From: Dasypus novemcinctus
Taxonomy: Eukaryota; Chordata; Mammalia; Cingulata; Dasypodidae
Direction: 5' to 3'
NCBI RefSeq assembly: GCF_030445035.2
Contig: NC_080690.1
Coordinates: forward strand, 34,870,796 to 34,934,795
Length of the DNA stretch: 64,000 nucleotides
Part shown: piece after piece, positions 36,810 through 49,955 of the stretch
How positions within the stretch are numbered: the first letter of the stretch is position 1
Layout of the letters: each line of letters begins with the position of its first letter
Position numbers and translations under genes: made by a program
The notes under the pieces: model-generated
What the model was told of the DNA's origin: nothing
The model's database searches: none
Seen by the model: only the letters and a program-made list of their open reading frames with translations

Positions 36810-37129
36810 TAGAATGAGTTTAGAATGAAATAGAAACCTGTTCCCTCTCATGGTCACAGACATCTGGAGGTAGGGCAGGTGCCCTCCTTCATACAAAATA
36901 CCTCCCCTGACACCTCCCAACCACATCGCATTGAGGTTTTCCAAGGTCCCAGGTGCTTTGCTGGTTATGATATAGATGAATCTAGATCAATACAGCAAAG
37001 TTGGTAGTACATTCACAATCCAGAGTGACAGGTAGGAAGACAAATACACGGATAACATTTATAACACAAGGTGGAGGAAAGTAAGCCCTGTCAGAGTTAG
37101 TCAAGTGCTGGGGGTGGGTGTAGAAGCAC

Positions 37130-37375
37130 AGAAGAGTGGTTTAAAGTTGAGGACCCTAGACTCAAGCAGACTGGGTTCAAGCCGTAATTTACTACTCGAT
37201 AGTTCTGAAAATTTGGACAAAAAAGTCCAACCTCTTATGCTTTCATTTTCTCATCTGTAAAATGTGGGCAATAATAGGTTGTTTTCCTTAGGAGTAAATA
37301 AGCTATAATATCTGTAATGAGCTTGGCCCAGTCCTGGCAGATCCTAAATACTTAATAAATGTTAGCTTTTATTGT
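37130..37375 (+). mobile_element. MIR SINE, nearly full length
   Basis: gaggaccctagactcaagca, gactgggttcaagccgtaat, ttcattttctcatctgtaaa and cctaaatacttaataaatgt. Confidence 0.75.
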
Positions 37376-39599
37376 TACTTTCACAAAGATTGTACAAAGG
37401 AGTGGGGCTTGTGATGGTCTTGAAGAGTGGGAGGATTTTATGAGAAGGGGGAGATTATTCTAGGATGACAGAGTGGCATGCATAAAGGTACAAGGGCAAA
37501 TGTATTTAGGAAGTATTAATCAATCCAGCTGGTTTATTGGAACTATGTATTAGAAAAAAGAGAAAGAAAAGTTGTTTGAAGCCATATCAACAGGACACTG
37601 AGTATTATGATGTGGAATGTGTATGTAATTTTGTAGATATTGAAGAGTCATTAAAAACAAGGATTTTAAGCAGGGTTATGTATACTTCGTTATTCTTGTA
37701 GGAAAATTAGTCTGGCAGCTTTATGTAAACTCTGTTGAAGGTGGGGAAAAAACATGAGGCTATTACTATTGTTCAGTGAAGTAGTGGCAGGACCTGTCTT
37801 AGGGAAGAGTTTATAAATGAGCAAACTCCTAACACCTGACAGAACCAATTTGGCAGGAGGCAGAGTAGCTGGAAACTAAAGTGTTAAGAGCCACTCACAG
37901 GGGACAAATGGAAATTAGGAGGAAGCAACTAAACAATTCTAATTTCAATCAATGACAGAGTGACACTCACTTTACAAAATATTGATTTTGATATAGAATT
38001 TTCAGGAGCAAAACTTTTGCATCAAATAGAGTCCATCTGTATTACCAACATGGTGTGCTGGGAGGTAGGGGTGGGGGGATGGAGCATTGATGCACACGCT
38101 CTTGTGTGGGCAGCCACATGGAGCAGCACGTGGCAGGAACTCAAGCAGCTGATGACTGTCATCAAAGAGCATGTCGACATGTTTGTTCAGCCATCCTCAC
38201 AGCTCCTGCCCCATCCTGATGAAGAAGGCTGCTAACATTTAGTCAGTGTTTTATTTAGAAAGATAGTGCCTTGGATGATATTTTCACTGATGTGAACTGA
38301 CTGTCCTGTCTATCCTAAATGTAGTAGGAAACTCCCCCCAAACCCAAGGAGAGTACATACATAGTAAGGCCAGATTTTTGCCCAGGGAAATGAATATTAA
38401 CCCAGGAGTATAGTCTGTAGGGATGGAGCCAGAAATCCTTTAAGACCTCTGTCCTCACCTTGAGGGAAGAAGGATCTATGAAGAATGGTCAGCTAGGGTT
38501 TTATCCACGAACACTGAAAGGAAACCTATGTATTAAATCCAGCAACACCTCTGAGGACTTAGATCCTTTTGATGAACCTCCCGTCTAGCTAGCTGTGCCT
38601 TCGGATAGAGGTAGAGAAGAGGATGATTTCCCTGCTGCAGAAAAGTGAAACGTTGTGTAAATGGCCAACATCCTTTTCAGAATCAGAGAGTCTTTCTCCA
38701 TAAAGCAGGTACACCTGGTGAGACAGCTGTAGTTAGAAGTCTGGAGAAGAGCCCTTCCAATGTGGCTGCCTACGTGGAGCTGTCCGTGGTGCTATAGTTG
38801 CCCTTGTTTGAGCCCATTTTGACAGTTTCTGTCAGCTGCTATGACAGGTGCTGGACCAGGTGGGTTAAACATAGTCTCCTTTAATTCCCACAGCAACCCT
38901 GCAAGATTAGACTTATTATCAGAAGCCTTGTTTCTACAGATGAGGCTCAGCACTTCACTTTCTGCCTTAAACAATTTGGACGGTCTGAATAACCTTTTAC
39001 ACATCAGATTTGAGGGCTTCCAAATTCCAACAAAGAAAGCATATCTTTTTTAAACTCTTCCTGTGATCTGTTAAAAGCTGTTGTCTGTGTAGAGGTTCAA
39101 AGGTGGTTGTGGTGGTGGTAGCAGAATTTAAGTCCCAGGGGAGTTTTCAATAAACAAATTAAGCATACATACCTATGTTTTGGATTAATTAGAAAGGATT
39201 GCAGGAATTTCAAACTTGTTTGTCAAAAGGGAGGAAAAATTAACCCCTCCTAATCAGAGGATAGCAAATTGTCATTTTTTGTGAAGATCAGCAAGACCTT
39301 GTTACTCTAACAATTTTTTCTTTTTTTCACTTTGAAGTGGGAAAATTAATAGGTTCCAAGATAGAGAAAGCAGGACAAATAAAGGCCCATCCTTCCCCAA
39401 ATTGGAAGAAATATTTTTGGGCAGTTAGTAAAAGAAAACTTGCATGGGCTTTTGATGTCAAACATCCCTACATCACAAGGGCCTGAAATATCATTTGGGC
39501 TTAGGAAGGGCTTTTTCCAAAACTCTAATGTTACAAAACTCAAGGTGAAATAAGTATAATATTTAAGCTAGAACCAAGAACAAGAATCAAGAGGATTGT
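37376..39599. other. No gene seen; mostly unclassified DNA
   Basis: Apart from the MIR at 38.84 kb nothing is recognised. The 91-codon frame at 37960-38235 has no known motif. Confidence 0.4.
38840..38960 (-). mobile_element. MIR fragment
   Basis: gacaggtgctggaccaggtg, tcctttaattcccacagcaa and tttctacagatgaggctcag. Confidence 0.6.
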
Positions 39600-40072
39600 A
39601 TCCAGTATCCATGTGGAATCTAAGCCTCCTCTTGACATAGATGTGCAATGGACACAACCAATCCAAGGTCCACAGAGAAAATGTGGCATTGGTGTGGGAA
39701 AAGTGGCCATGGTGGCTGATGGGTGCGGGGAATGGGAGGAAGAGATGAGATGTGGAGGCGTTTTCGGGACTTGGAGTTGTCCTGGGTGGTGCTGCAGGGA
39801 GAATTACAGGACATTGTAGATCCTCCCAGGGCCCACTGGATGGAACGTGGGAGAGTATGGCCTATGATGTGGACCATTGACCATGAGGTGCAGCAATGCC
39901 CAGAGATATACTTACCAAATGCAATGGATATGTCATGATGATGGGGGAGAGTGTTGCTGTTGCTGGGGGGGGGGGGGAGTGGTGGGGGGGTGGGGGGGTT
40001 AAATGGGACCTCATATTTTTTTAATGTAATATTTTTACAAAATGAATTTAAAAATTAAGAAAAAAAAAAGGA
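39600..40072 (+). mobile_element. L1 3' untranslated end with poly(A) tail
   Basis: Shares gacttggagttgtcctgg and the ccactggatggaacgtggga block with the other L1 3' regions. It carries a G-rich tract (39966-39999), then cctcatatttttttaatgt and a poly(A) tail near 40060-40069. 5' truncated. This end type is common in xenarthran L1s. Confidence 0.75.
39965..39999 (+). repeat. Poly-G tract in L1 3' UTR
   Basis: A run of G, then gagtgg, another G run, t, and another. Such runs are a usual part of L1 3' untranslated regions and can form G-quadruplexes. Confidence 0.75.
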
Positions 40073-40091
40073 ATCAAGAGGGAGTTAAATC

Positions 40092-40285
40092 AGGGGTTCT
40101 TGTTCTGGGTCCATGGACTCTGGCAGGGGTCAATGGATGGGCTCCAGGGGATTCATGAATCCTTGAAATTGTACTCAAAATGTTGTGTATGGATGCATTT
40201 TCACAAAGAGGGGTTGATAGCTTCCAAAAGATTCTCAAAATGTCAAGGAACATCCAGAAGTTTAAGAGTTACTGATTTAAATAAT
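40092..40285 (+). mobile_element. hAT-like DNA transposon remnant
   Basis: caggggttcttgttctgggt, ccatggactctggcaggggt and a far end of aagtttaagagttactga match the ends of an old hAT family of the same type as the 2.8 kb remnant. Most of the middle is missing. Confidence 0.5.
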
Positions 40286-40289
40286 CACT

Positions 40290-41734
40290 TTAGAAAGTTA
40301 AGGCTCAGTGAGCAAAGCATCTAATTAGACAAACATATTTATATTTCTGGATTTGAAATAAGCATTCCATTTAAATATACTATTTTAGCTAATTCAAAGT
40401 AATTATTATATTTATCTATTGTAATAAAGAGGTCTACATTTATAGGAAAAATATCTAATAAAGTAGAAACTGTGTTGTTCTTTTCAACTGATTTTATTCC
40501 CCAAATGAGCTTATGAAGTGAGAAAAAACATCAATCAACCAGGAAACATTTGATGAAAATCCACGATGTGGGGAGACTATCACTCACCTACCTAAAATTC
40601 AATACTGTTCACCTACATAAGACATTCACATTCTGGCACCTATGCTGAACGTACGTACCTCTAGGTCTCCATTTATCACCATTTCCTCATTCACATTGCC
40701 AAGGCAAGAGAGCAGGAGAAGCACCAAACAGGACCCACTTTTTTGCCTACTCGGCAAACCTATTTACTGAACTCTGATAGCCAAATGTTTTGCTCATCTT
40801 GAAGCAGGTAGGAATCAAGACTCAGATGGATTTTCACAGTTCACAGATTGAACCTGAAGGCGAAGGGGTGAGTGCCTATAAAATTCTCTTCTTCCTACAC
40901 ACCACTTCTCTATTACTTTTGACTCTTATGGTTGATTTAAAGAGCAATGTGAGTCTCTGTGTGTGTATGTGTATGTGTGTGTTTCTGTGTGTGTGAGGTG
41001 TCTGGTTATACCACCCATAAAGAACATTTGATTCATCTCTCAAGTGTCTTTGACAGCTCAGTGTGCTGACATAACCCAAGAAACATGTGCTGTTATTTTG
41101 GGCAGGGCAGAAAAGCAAGTATAGTTTAGTTATCTCAAGAGTTTCCCCCTAGATCTATACTGGAATACAAGAGGTTGCAATCAATAGGCTGTGATATGTG
41201 GGGCCCTAGAAACTTCTGGGAACCTAAGAAGGTGGGGATTCCAGAAAGGCAGAGGATGTAAAGGGCACAAATCTCTCCACCGCCAGCATTTCATCTCAGA
41301 ACAGAGGCAGGTACAAATTGGAGGCATTTAAGACCTGGAACTAGCCCGATACTGTAGAGGAAAGCAGGAACTGGAGCTATAGATCCACTTGCAGAGAAAC
41401 TGAAGTAATGGCAGAGCACGGATTTCAAAGGCACAGCAGCCATGGTAGTTGGCAAAAGTAAGGTATTGGGAAAGGGTGCTGGCCCCAAGCCTTTTGACAT
41501 CCATCCATTGCTCTTATCACCATCCTACATGTATCAGGTCTTATTGCCCCAACCCCAATCCTGAACTCAGGGGGACTGAGGCTAGAAACTGTTCATGACT
41601 TTTGCAGTTCCTAAGTGTGGGGAGCCTAAAAGGGTTATCCTTGTTGGCAGCCCGTAGTCTATTATCAGGCTAGCAGGGATGGAATCAGATCAATTCTACG
41701 GCTATCTTGGTAGCTACAGAAGCCCCAGCAACAA
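40290..41734. other. No gene seen; unclassified intergenic DNA
   Basis: Holds the TG microsatellite at 40955-40997; otherwise nothing recognised. Confidence 0.4.
40955..40997 (+). repeat. (TG)n microsatellite, interrupted
   Basis: tctgtgtgtgtatgtgtatg then tgtgtgtttctgtgtgtgtg. Confidence 0.85.
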
Positions 41735-41975
41735 TAAAATAACAAACATAGAACATGTGCCAGGTACTATTCTAGTGCTTCATGTATGTGATGTTGCTTA
41801 ATTATCTCAAATCCCCATGAGGTAAGAGGTGTTATTCTCAATAATATACAGATGAGGAAACCTGTGCACAGAGAGATTAAGTAACATGCCTAACATCACT
41901 CTGATAGCAAGTGGTAGAGCTGGGATTCAAACCCAGGCAGTTAGGCTCCAGTGTCTTAGCCACTTTGTAATACTG
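41735..41975 (-). mobile_element. MIR SINE, nearly full length
   Basis: catgtgccaggtactattct, atccccatgaggtaagaggt, acagatgaggaaacctgtgc, gtggtagagctgggattcaa and cccaggcagttaggctccag. Confidence 0.85.
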
Positions 41976-42339
41976 TCCCTTGATTCACAGAACACAGCAT
42001 CAGGCTGTCTTCCTTCTTATATAATTGTTTTCTCCCTGAACAAAACCTGTCCTTGCTTATCCAAATTCTCACTGTGGTTCAAAGGAAAAAGGAGGGTAAC
42101 TCCTTTGGACATATATCAGAGTATACATCAAAGGCAGGGTCCAAAGTAAACTTAGATTGAGGGGTCTGTTTCATGTTGTGAAGGCCAGAACTAATGAGTA
42201 ATGATGCTTTAGTGGCTTCCTCCATTTTCTCTTCTGAAATACCACCTGGTTGTTTGTCAAGTGAGAGAGAGACAGTTCATGGTGCTGTCTCTGTTGACAT
42301 AAGTGAAGAAGGGCAATCCATGGAGGGAATGGTAGGAAT

Positions 42340-44060
42340 ATCATTCTTTTTAAATTTTAAAAATTAATCTTTTTAAAAGAAGATTTAGATTACATAACTG
42401 TTACATAAAAAATACAGGGGATTCCCATATGCCCCTCCCTCTCCCTCATCTTCCCACATTATCAACATCCTTCATTAGTGTGGTACACTTTTTAAAAAAA
42501 TAGTGTATTTTTTAATTTTTAAAAAGATACTTAGATTACACAAATGTTACACAGAAAATACAGGGATTCCCATATCCCCCTCTCCCTACACCTCCTATAC
42601 CCTCCCACATAAACAACATCCTTTATTGGTGTGGCACATTCATTGCAATTGATAAGTATATCCTGGGGCATTGCCATTGAGCTTGGACCATTGTTCCCAT
42701 TGTAGTTTACACTCTCCCTCACAAAATTCTGCATGTTATGGGAAGATATAAAATGTCCTATATCTGTTGTTGCAATGTCATTCAGGACGATTCACAAGTC
42801 CTGAAAGAGCCCCTGTATTACACCTGTTTTTCCCTCTCCTTGCCCCTAGAGCCTCCAGTGGCCACTGCTTCCACATCAGTGTTATAATTTCTTCTGTTGC
42901 TAGAATCACAATAAGTCTTTAGTAGCATACCAGTAAGTCCACTCTAGTCCATAGTTCATTCCCTAAATCTGAGGATTCTGGGATGGTGGTGTCCACTCTA
43001 CCTCTAATTAAGAGGGGGTTTGATCCCATACAGCTAATGGGTGGGACTCTCTTGCTTTCAGTTGTAGGCTCTCTTGTTTCCTTGATAGGGTGGTTGTCAA
43101 TCCTCACCTCATTGTTAGTTGTCCTGGGTGACTCCAATTAACTGGAGAGCAGGTGTTGCAACTCCTCTGAGGCTCAGGGTCCAGCTGGCACATGGACAGC
43201 CCAAAGATTCCAGTCTCTTGGACATACACCTACAAACTCCAGTACCAAGGATAGGTTTAAATAGAAGGTACAGATGAGCCATGTGTAGGGAAGCCATAAA
43301 TGAGCCCATCTCTGTTGCTCTCAGGAGCACAAACCCCAAAGTAGGGCCCATGGCAAGGCACCAAACTCTGGAGCTGTCTGTCCTGATGATAGACCTTCAG
43401 GAAGCCTGCTATTTAGGATAGTATACACTTTGGCAGTCTATGAGGTCCTGCTGAGGTGTACATAAGCATTACCTCTGGGATGACCTCCTAACTCACTTTG
43501 AAGACTCTTAGCCATATAAATTCATTTGTCTTTCCCTTTTCCCCCCTTTTATTCAAGGTCTTTTTCCAGTTGCATTGCTAGTTATTGCCTGGTAGTAACT
43601 CCTTGGTGCCAGGGAGGCTCATCCCTGGGAGTCATGGCCCATGCTGGGGGGAAGGTAATGCATTTATATGCTGAGTTTGACTTAGAGACAGGCTACATTT
43701 GAGCAACAAGGAGGCTCTCAAGAGGCAACCCCATAACACTAGGCTGTTTCAATTTCAAGAGCAAAGGCTCACAAGCATAGTCGTCAATATCAAGAGTCCA
43801 TTAATGGACCATCCTCCTTCACCAATCATTGCCCCTGCACTTGGGGGATTGTTGCTGCTCCATTAGAGAATGAGGCAGAGCTCTCCATGATGGGAATTCA
43901 GTATTCTCTTGGCTATTGCGTGAGTCTCCATTCACTGTGACAATGCCCTGTGAACATCTGAACACTTCTATATACTTTATATGTATGCCCAGGTGAACTT
44001 CCTCACATGTATACCCCATCACTGACACTAGTGTGGTACATTTGAGAAGGGAGTTAGATC
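42340..44060 (-). mobile_element. L1 3' region (xenarthran lineage), with duplicated 3' terminus
   Basis: The main copy runs about 42500-44060 in the minus orientation and parallels the 13.0-14.5 kb element block for block. A second, short copy of the same 3' terminus lies at about 42345-42490 in the same orientation. Both begin from an A-rich end and continue with attcccatat and ccctccc-rich sequence. Confidence 0.6.
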
Positions 44061-45984
44061 CCATGGGGCAGTTGGATCGTATCATTTCTGAAGCAAGATG
44101 AATTGATTACATCCTAGTGCTAGCAGAAGGTGCCCTTCTATCTGAACCTCAACCCCTGAGGCAGGGTGCCCTGGTTGGATATAAGCACATTTCTGTACTC
44201 AAACCTGGGGATATCAGGGCCTGTGTTGCGGAGTTTTGTTTGATCTTAAATAAAACTGCTACTGTCTCCTCAAAGTAAAGAACCAAGAACATTCAACTTG
44301 TAAGTCAGTGAGCCTGTAATTCATTGTATCATGAACTTCATGGCTTCTTGCTTATAGTAAAATACAAGCTCTTAATGAGCTATTTAAATATTAACAAGGA
44401 GCTGAACCCTGTTTTTTCCAACTCATTGAAGTAGATTTATGGTGCAGTGAAATGAAGTTACATTATATATCCAAGAAGGGAGAGAAGAAACACTAGTGAA
44501 GGGAATTTCCCCTTTCATTGAATTCTGACAGTAGTTATGCATGAGGCTATATATAAATGTGTTACATGTAAGCAAGAAATAATGACGTTTGACATCAAGA
44601 ATGAGATACACAGGGAGAAATTTAGGGTTATAGTTTACAAATGCCCCTGGGGGAAAAGTCAGCTCTATGGAGATCTGAGGTTTGATCTTTCTCTCAGCCA
44701 AATACTGCATCATGCATAGCACCAGCAAAATACTTGTGCCTTATTTAGACTTTATCAGAATTCCATGGATGTGCTTGAGGTTGAGGGCAGAGGTATGAGA
44801 ATCAGGTCCTACTGTTCTCCACTCCACTTACTATGTCCCTCCCCTGTAGAATAATAGAATGTTAGAAATTAAAGACTTCTCAGAGGTTCTCTGACTCCTG
44901 TATTGTGCACATGGAGAAACTGAGCTTAAGTGAAGGGGAGTGATTCACCTAAATTCATATTTAAATTTACCAGAAAACTGGAAATCCAGGTCAGCTACTA
45001 CCTTGATAGCAAGACCTGGGAGGGCTTTATGATCCTTGTCCAGCTCCAACTTCAGCTGTTCCCTAGAGACTGAAAAGGAATCAATTCTTTGCCCCACTAA
45101 CTCTGAGCTTTGATCCCGCTCTCCCACATAAGAGTGTCTTCATTGGCCCATCAATATTCATGACGAGTGTGTGGATTTTGGTACAGCTCCTAAATGCAAT
45201 GGGCGCCGTGCTTTATACATCCCCAACATAGGCAAGCACAGTTGATAAAAGTATTGCAAAATGCTTTTATTTATTATTTAAATTATGCATAACTATAAAG
45301 AAGCTTAAGTTTATTTTGGAAGATTAAGAAAAACACTCCTAATCCTACCAACTGGACACAATCGTGTTCATTTTTCTTTCCAATTTTGTTTCTTCTTTAT
45401 ATATATTTTCTGTCTCCTGGGCATGGGTTCTACACTTTTCATCTAGACTTATTTTGTAAATGCTTTTCCATGGTAGCTGCTGTATTCACCTGCATCATTT
45501 TAGAGATTTCATCCCATTCGGTTAAAGGGAGATTAATGGGCCAATGAGCTGTAAGTGATTAGTGAGGATGACTAAGGTCTCCAGCAGCCCTGTTACCCCT
45601 TGGTGAATGGGCAAAGCTCGAGGAAGTTGAACTTGGCCCCTACAAGGCTTTGGGTGACCATCTATGCCCTGAGTGACCTGCTGGGAATGAAGCCCTCAGG
45701 GGACTCGTGAATGTTTATAGTTCCCAACAGGAAACACTCTTCCTTTAAGGGAGGAGGCAAGCTTAGTTTTCCTCTTTTTCTTTTCTACCTTCCAGGGAGC
45801 TTGGTTGTTTTTTTTAAAAAGAGTTAGGCTAGGGCACAAAGGTTTAAATTTCTCACCTCTTATCAGGGTTTAAATTTCTTCCAGGAAGGGGATTTAATTT
45901 TACTGCTGTAGCAATTTTTCACCACAAGAATCTGCTTACTTCTTTTCTTGATACTGAGATGCTAGCCTTGGTACAATCTGGGCA
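44061..45984. other. No gene seen; unclassified intergenic DNA
   Basis: Apart from a MIR-like piece at 44.84 kb, AT-rich sequence without recognised features. A possible old repeat at 45250-45480 could not be named. Confidence 0.4.
44840..44945 (-). mobile_element. MIR-like ancient SINE fragment
   Basis: tagaataatagaatgttaga then cacatggagaaactgagctt. Same type as 19105-19255. Confidence 0.4.
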
Positions 45985-46165
45985 GATGGAGGGCATCCCC
46001 CTCCATCTACAATGCCCTCTGCTCTCTGCCCATCTAAATTGTACCTATCCTTCAAAGCCCAGTTCTCATGATTCTTTGTTCTCTTGGAGCCTTTCCTGGT
46101 TGTTCGTGCCACACTCTGGTTTCTGACACCTAAAACACTTATTATTTGCTCATAATCATGTTATC
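45985..46165 (+). mobile_element. L2 fragment
   Basis: gtacctatccttcaaagccc, agttctcatgattctttgtt and ttggagcctttcctggttgt. Confidence 0.65.
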
Positions 46166-46174
46166 CTAAAAGTT

Positions 46175-46365
46175 AGCAGGGAATCATAAACAGACCCTGG
46201 ACTGGAAATCAGGATAATTCAGATCTTGTCCTGTTGTTAGCCATTTGAGTGACTTTGGATAGATCTTTGCACCCCCTGGGCTTCAGTTTCCCCATTTTAA
46301 AAATGATGGGTTGATCTTCATTGTTCCTTCCTGATTATGATTCTATGATCTGAGTCCTTTGAAAT
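46175..46365 (+). mobile_element. MIR SINE
   Basis: ggactggaaatcaggataat, gagtgactttggatagatct, gcttcagtttccccatttta and gattatgattctatgatct. Confidence 0.65.
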
Positions 46366-47024
46366 CACTGCTGCACATCACTGTAGAGACTGAAAATTTG
46401 GTCAATTGTGCTCGTTCCCCTCCAATAACCCTAAATCTTCTTGCTCATAAGACATTATTCAGACAATGTTGAAATGTGCATTGTTATTAGAAACATAGAT
46501 AGGTTCCCTTCCACAACCTTCCTCCTGCCCTAGCTTCTGTTTATCTTTCTTTTCACCCAATAAGTAGACTTCAGACCCTGTTCTTCCCACTGTTGAAGTT
46601 CTGAGTCTCTGATTATTATAAAGTGCAACAAACAGCAGCTTACTTTGTGAAGGCTGTACTTCAAGCACTCTAGTAATGCAACTTGCCACGCACCAATCCC
46701 AGCAGAGTGTCCACAAACCAATCTGATTCTCCTTTGATGAGGTGGAGATGCAGTCCTCTGAGAAGTGATTAGCTGGAGGGCAACTGAGTCCCTACTCTCT
46801 CTATCACCAGAGTAAGTGTGAGGCCCAATGCAAGGGTAAGCGATCTGCCTTGGAGGTCCACATTTGCTCAGCCCAAACATGCTGAAGAAAAAAGATTATA
46901 GGCTTAAAATCAGAAAAAAAGTTTCTAAGGCTCTTTTTATGCCCCCCAAATATGATGGCCTCTGGAGAAGCTATCATAATGGTTAGCCAGGGGTCACCAA
47001 ATGACAGCAACTTCTCAATACCCC

Positions 47025-47212
47025 GTCACAGCCCCAACCCACCTTTAAGACTTGCCTTCTAACCAATTCCCTCATCCTCCCACCCTTAGCACACATTCTA
47101 CATTTCCTTGCCTCTGGGGTTTCCCTTATGCTTCTCTCTGCCAGGAATGCATTGGCCCTTATTACCCCCATTAACATTCTGCTTATTCTTTGGGGCACAA
47201 AGGAACTCAATG
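47025..47212 (+). mobile_element. L2 fragment
   Basis: cttctctctgccaggaatgc, cattggcccttattaccccc and a preceding cattctacatttccttgcct. Adjacent to a MIR. Confidence 0.5.
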
Positions 47213-47214
47213 CT

Positions 47215-47475
47215 GTCTCTACTATGGGCTTTAGAGTCTGAATGTCTTGAGTTCAAACCCCACTTCTCCTACATCTAGCTTTGTGACTGGGATAGGCTTC
47301 TCAATCTCTCTCACAAGTCTCAATTTTCTCATTTGTTAAATGGGCTGATAATACCTGCCCCAGGGTTTCTGTAAGGTGTAAATGAGATGGTGAAAGACTT
47401 GTAGCCTTAAACGTAGTGTCTGATATGTAGCAGGGACCCAATGAGTGGAATTCATTATTGTTTCCCTTATGTATA
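47215..47475 (+). mobile_element. MIR SINE, nearly full length
   Basis: gggctttagagtctgaatgt, gagttcaaaccccacttctc, atttgttaaatgggctgata and tgtagcagggacccaatgag. Confidence 0.75.
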
Positions 47476-48164
47476 CCTGTTTTAGGTACTAGTATAGTAT
47501 AATTTATTTATACATATACATTTCCCACTGCTGGATAGAAAACTTAAAGATAACAATTATTTGACACTCCTGGTTATCACTTTCAATGTCAAGCACGTTC
47601 TGTTCAAATGAATTGAATATGTCATTTTATTTGCCTTTTCCTCCTGGTCATACCAAACAAAGGCAGGAGAATGTCAAAACTGAAAAACACAAGGCAAAAA
47701 ATAAGTTATTTTTATATTTTTAGGCCACATTTTATAAGGAGTGCAGTTTTGAGGTCTTGCCCCTTAAATCATAAATTCAGGAGTAAGGGGAGGATTGAGA
47801 CTATGACCTTTTGTGGGTATTTTGGTAGTTAGCATTTGGCAGGGCACTTGCTAAATATGTAAGTGTGTTGCTATTTGTGATAAAATCTTGTCAAAGTGAC
47901 AGATCAAGGAAGAGAAAGACAAGACTGTGATGGTTCCTAAGCCAGCCCCATTCTGAAATCCTGCTGTCCTTTCACAAATGCAACTCTGAAATTTTTGTGC
48001 TTCTTCCCCTGGAGTGCCAGGGAAAGGTCCTTTGGGGAAGAATTGTCCACATTCCTCTCAAGACTGGTCCACACTGTGTGTCAGTTGTCTCCACCCAAAT
48101 GGACTCTGGGCTCCATGTTGGTGCTCCTAGCAAGATAGATAAAGCTTGAGGTTTGACCGAGGCC

Positions 48165-48395
48165 GCACAGCACCATGGTTAAGAGGCGAGACTGGAGTTG
48201 GGCTGCCTGGGTTTGTTTCTCAGCTCCTCCCTTTGCTCACTTGTGATATTGGATAAGTTATTCAATTTCAATGAGCCTCAGTTTCTCCATCTATAAAATG
48301 AGGATGAAAATAAGAGTGTCTACCTCCTAGGGTTGTTATGAGGATCAAAAGCATATACTTAGTAAGTGCTTTGTGAGTGGTGGCTATTATTTTAG
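48165..48395 (+). mobile_element. MIR SINE, nearly full length
   Basis: cagcaccatggttaagaggc, tgggctgcctgggtttgttt, cagtttctccatctataaaa, tagggttgttatgaggatca and agtaagtgctttgtgagtgg. Confidence 0.85.
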
Positions 48396-48945
48396 AGTAG
48401 TAAAGGATGTCCTCCCAAATTATAGGGAAAGTCAAGGTATCATGCGCTTCTTCTGGGCCTTGGCTTGGCTGATCCTCAGCTCTGCTGTGTAAGGCAGAAA
48501 GGAGAAGTTTCTGCAATGGTTCTAGCAGAAGACAAATGGAGTGGTGGCTGTGATAATGAAATGGGGGAAGAGGGGGATGGATTTGGGAGATGTCTTGGAA
48601 GAACTGATGACAACACCTGCTGTCCAGTTAAACGTAGATCTGAGGGGAGGGGAATAACCTGGGGTAGCTTCCAGGTGTCTGGGACACAGTCCGGGTGGGT
48701 GGTGATTTGTGAGTAAGACAGGAGACATTTTCGGAAGAGAAGGCTCATAGAGGGGAGGTTGAACTTGAGAAGCTGTGGAATATTGGGATAGCAGTAGAGA
48801 TGGCCAAAAGATATTGTAAACGGGACTCTGGAATTGGGAAAAAGTCCAGATTCAGGAGTAGATTTAGGAGGCACCAATGTTTGCAGTGAATATCATTAGA
48901 ACTAGTAAGATTCTCCAGAGAACCTAAAGCAAAATGCCCAATGTT

Positions 48946-49175
48946 TAGATCAAGGGTAGGCAGACTTCTTCTTAAAGGGCCAGTAGGCAAATATCTTAGC
49001 CTTTGTGGGCCTTAGAGTCTCTGTTGCAACTACTCAACACTATCGTTTTACCTAAAAACCAGTCATGGACAACACATAAATTAATGGGTGTGGTGATGCT
49101 CCCATAAAACTATTTACAAGCATAGGAGACTGGCCCAAGGTCCATAGTTGGTTCATCTCTGCTCCAGACCAGTAC
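48946..49175 (+). mobile_element. hAT-Charlie-like MITE, same family as 3.2 kb copy
   Basis: ggtaggcagacttcttctta, aagggccagtaggcaaatat and gttgcaactactcaacacta match the family. The right part has decayed. Confidence 0.65.
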
Positions 49176-49240
49176 TTTGCACAATGCAGATGTTCAATAA
49201 GTATTTGTTGACTTATTGGTTCAATAAGTATTTGTTGGCT
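49176..49240 (+). mobile_element. L2-like 3' tail
   Basis: gcacaatgcagatgttcaat then aagtatttgttgacttattg; the aataagtatttgttg unit is present twice (49196 and 49223). Confidence 0.4.
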
Positions 49241-49839
49241 CCAGAAATTGTCTGAAGTCCATGCAGGTTTATTTTTAGCAGTTAAATCAAGTTTGTCAGA
49301 ACTCAAATTTTGTTCATGTCTCATGAAGGCACCCAAAAAGTCAGGCTGGGGGTGGGGGAGGGGTGATGCTTGGACTTCTGCTGCCATACATAAAGGGAGC
49401 CTCCATGAATATACCATCGATTATATACCATTGGGTTGTGAAGTATCCAGCCTAAAACCTTTCTAACTGAGTCTCAGGCCATCAGCCAAGTATGATAAAT
49501 CAGACTGGTGAATTGCATGGGCAGGTGATGGGAAGGTTTTTGATTTTAAACCCCCCTGCAGGCCGGGCTGGTGGGTAAGGTGAGAGGCCTCTGCTTTGCA
49601 GAGAGCATTCTCGGAGCCCTGGAGCCCTCGAGGACCCTGGATGGCATTCGTGTCATGCTGGGAAATTGACTGCAAGTGTGTTAAATAATTAAGAAACTGC
49701 CTGCGGGTGTTTGTAGCTTCCACTGCAAAGAAGTTGATGAGGAGGAAGCAGGAGAAAATCAAGTGAGGAACTGAAGCAGCGTGAGCAAAGTTGGCATTTC
49801 GGTCTCAGAAAACTAGCCATAGCAAACCTAAGGGGCGGG

Positions 49840-49870
49840 GGTGGGGAGAGAGAGAGGGAGAGAGAGAGAC
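49840..49870 (+). repeat. (GA)n simple repeat
   Basis: gagagagagagggagagaga then gagac. Confidence 0.8.
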
Positions 49871-49955
49871 TGCCAATACCTTGATTTTGGACTCCTAACC
49901 TCTAAACCCCTGAGCCAGTAAAGTTCTGTAATTTAAGCAAACCAGCACTCTTGGG
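49868..49955 (+). mobile_element. MLT1/MST-type LTR 3' fragment
   Basis: accttgattttggactccta, acctctaaacccctgagcca and gtaatttaagcaaacc are the usual end of MaLR LTRs. It follows a GA-rich simple repeat at 49845-49870. Confidence 0.55.
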
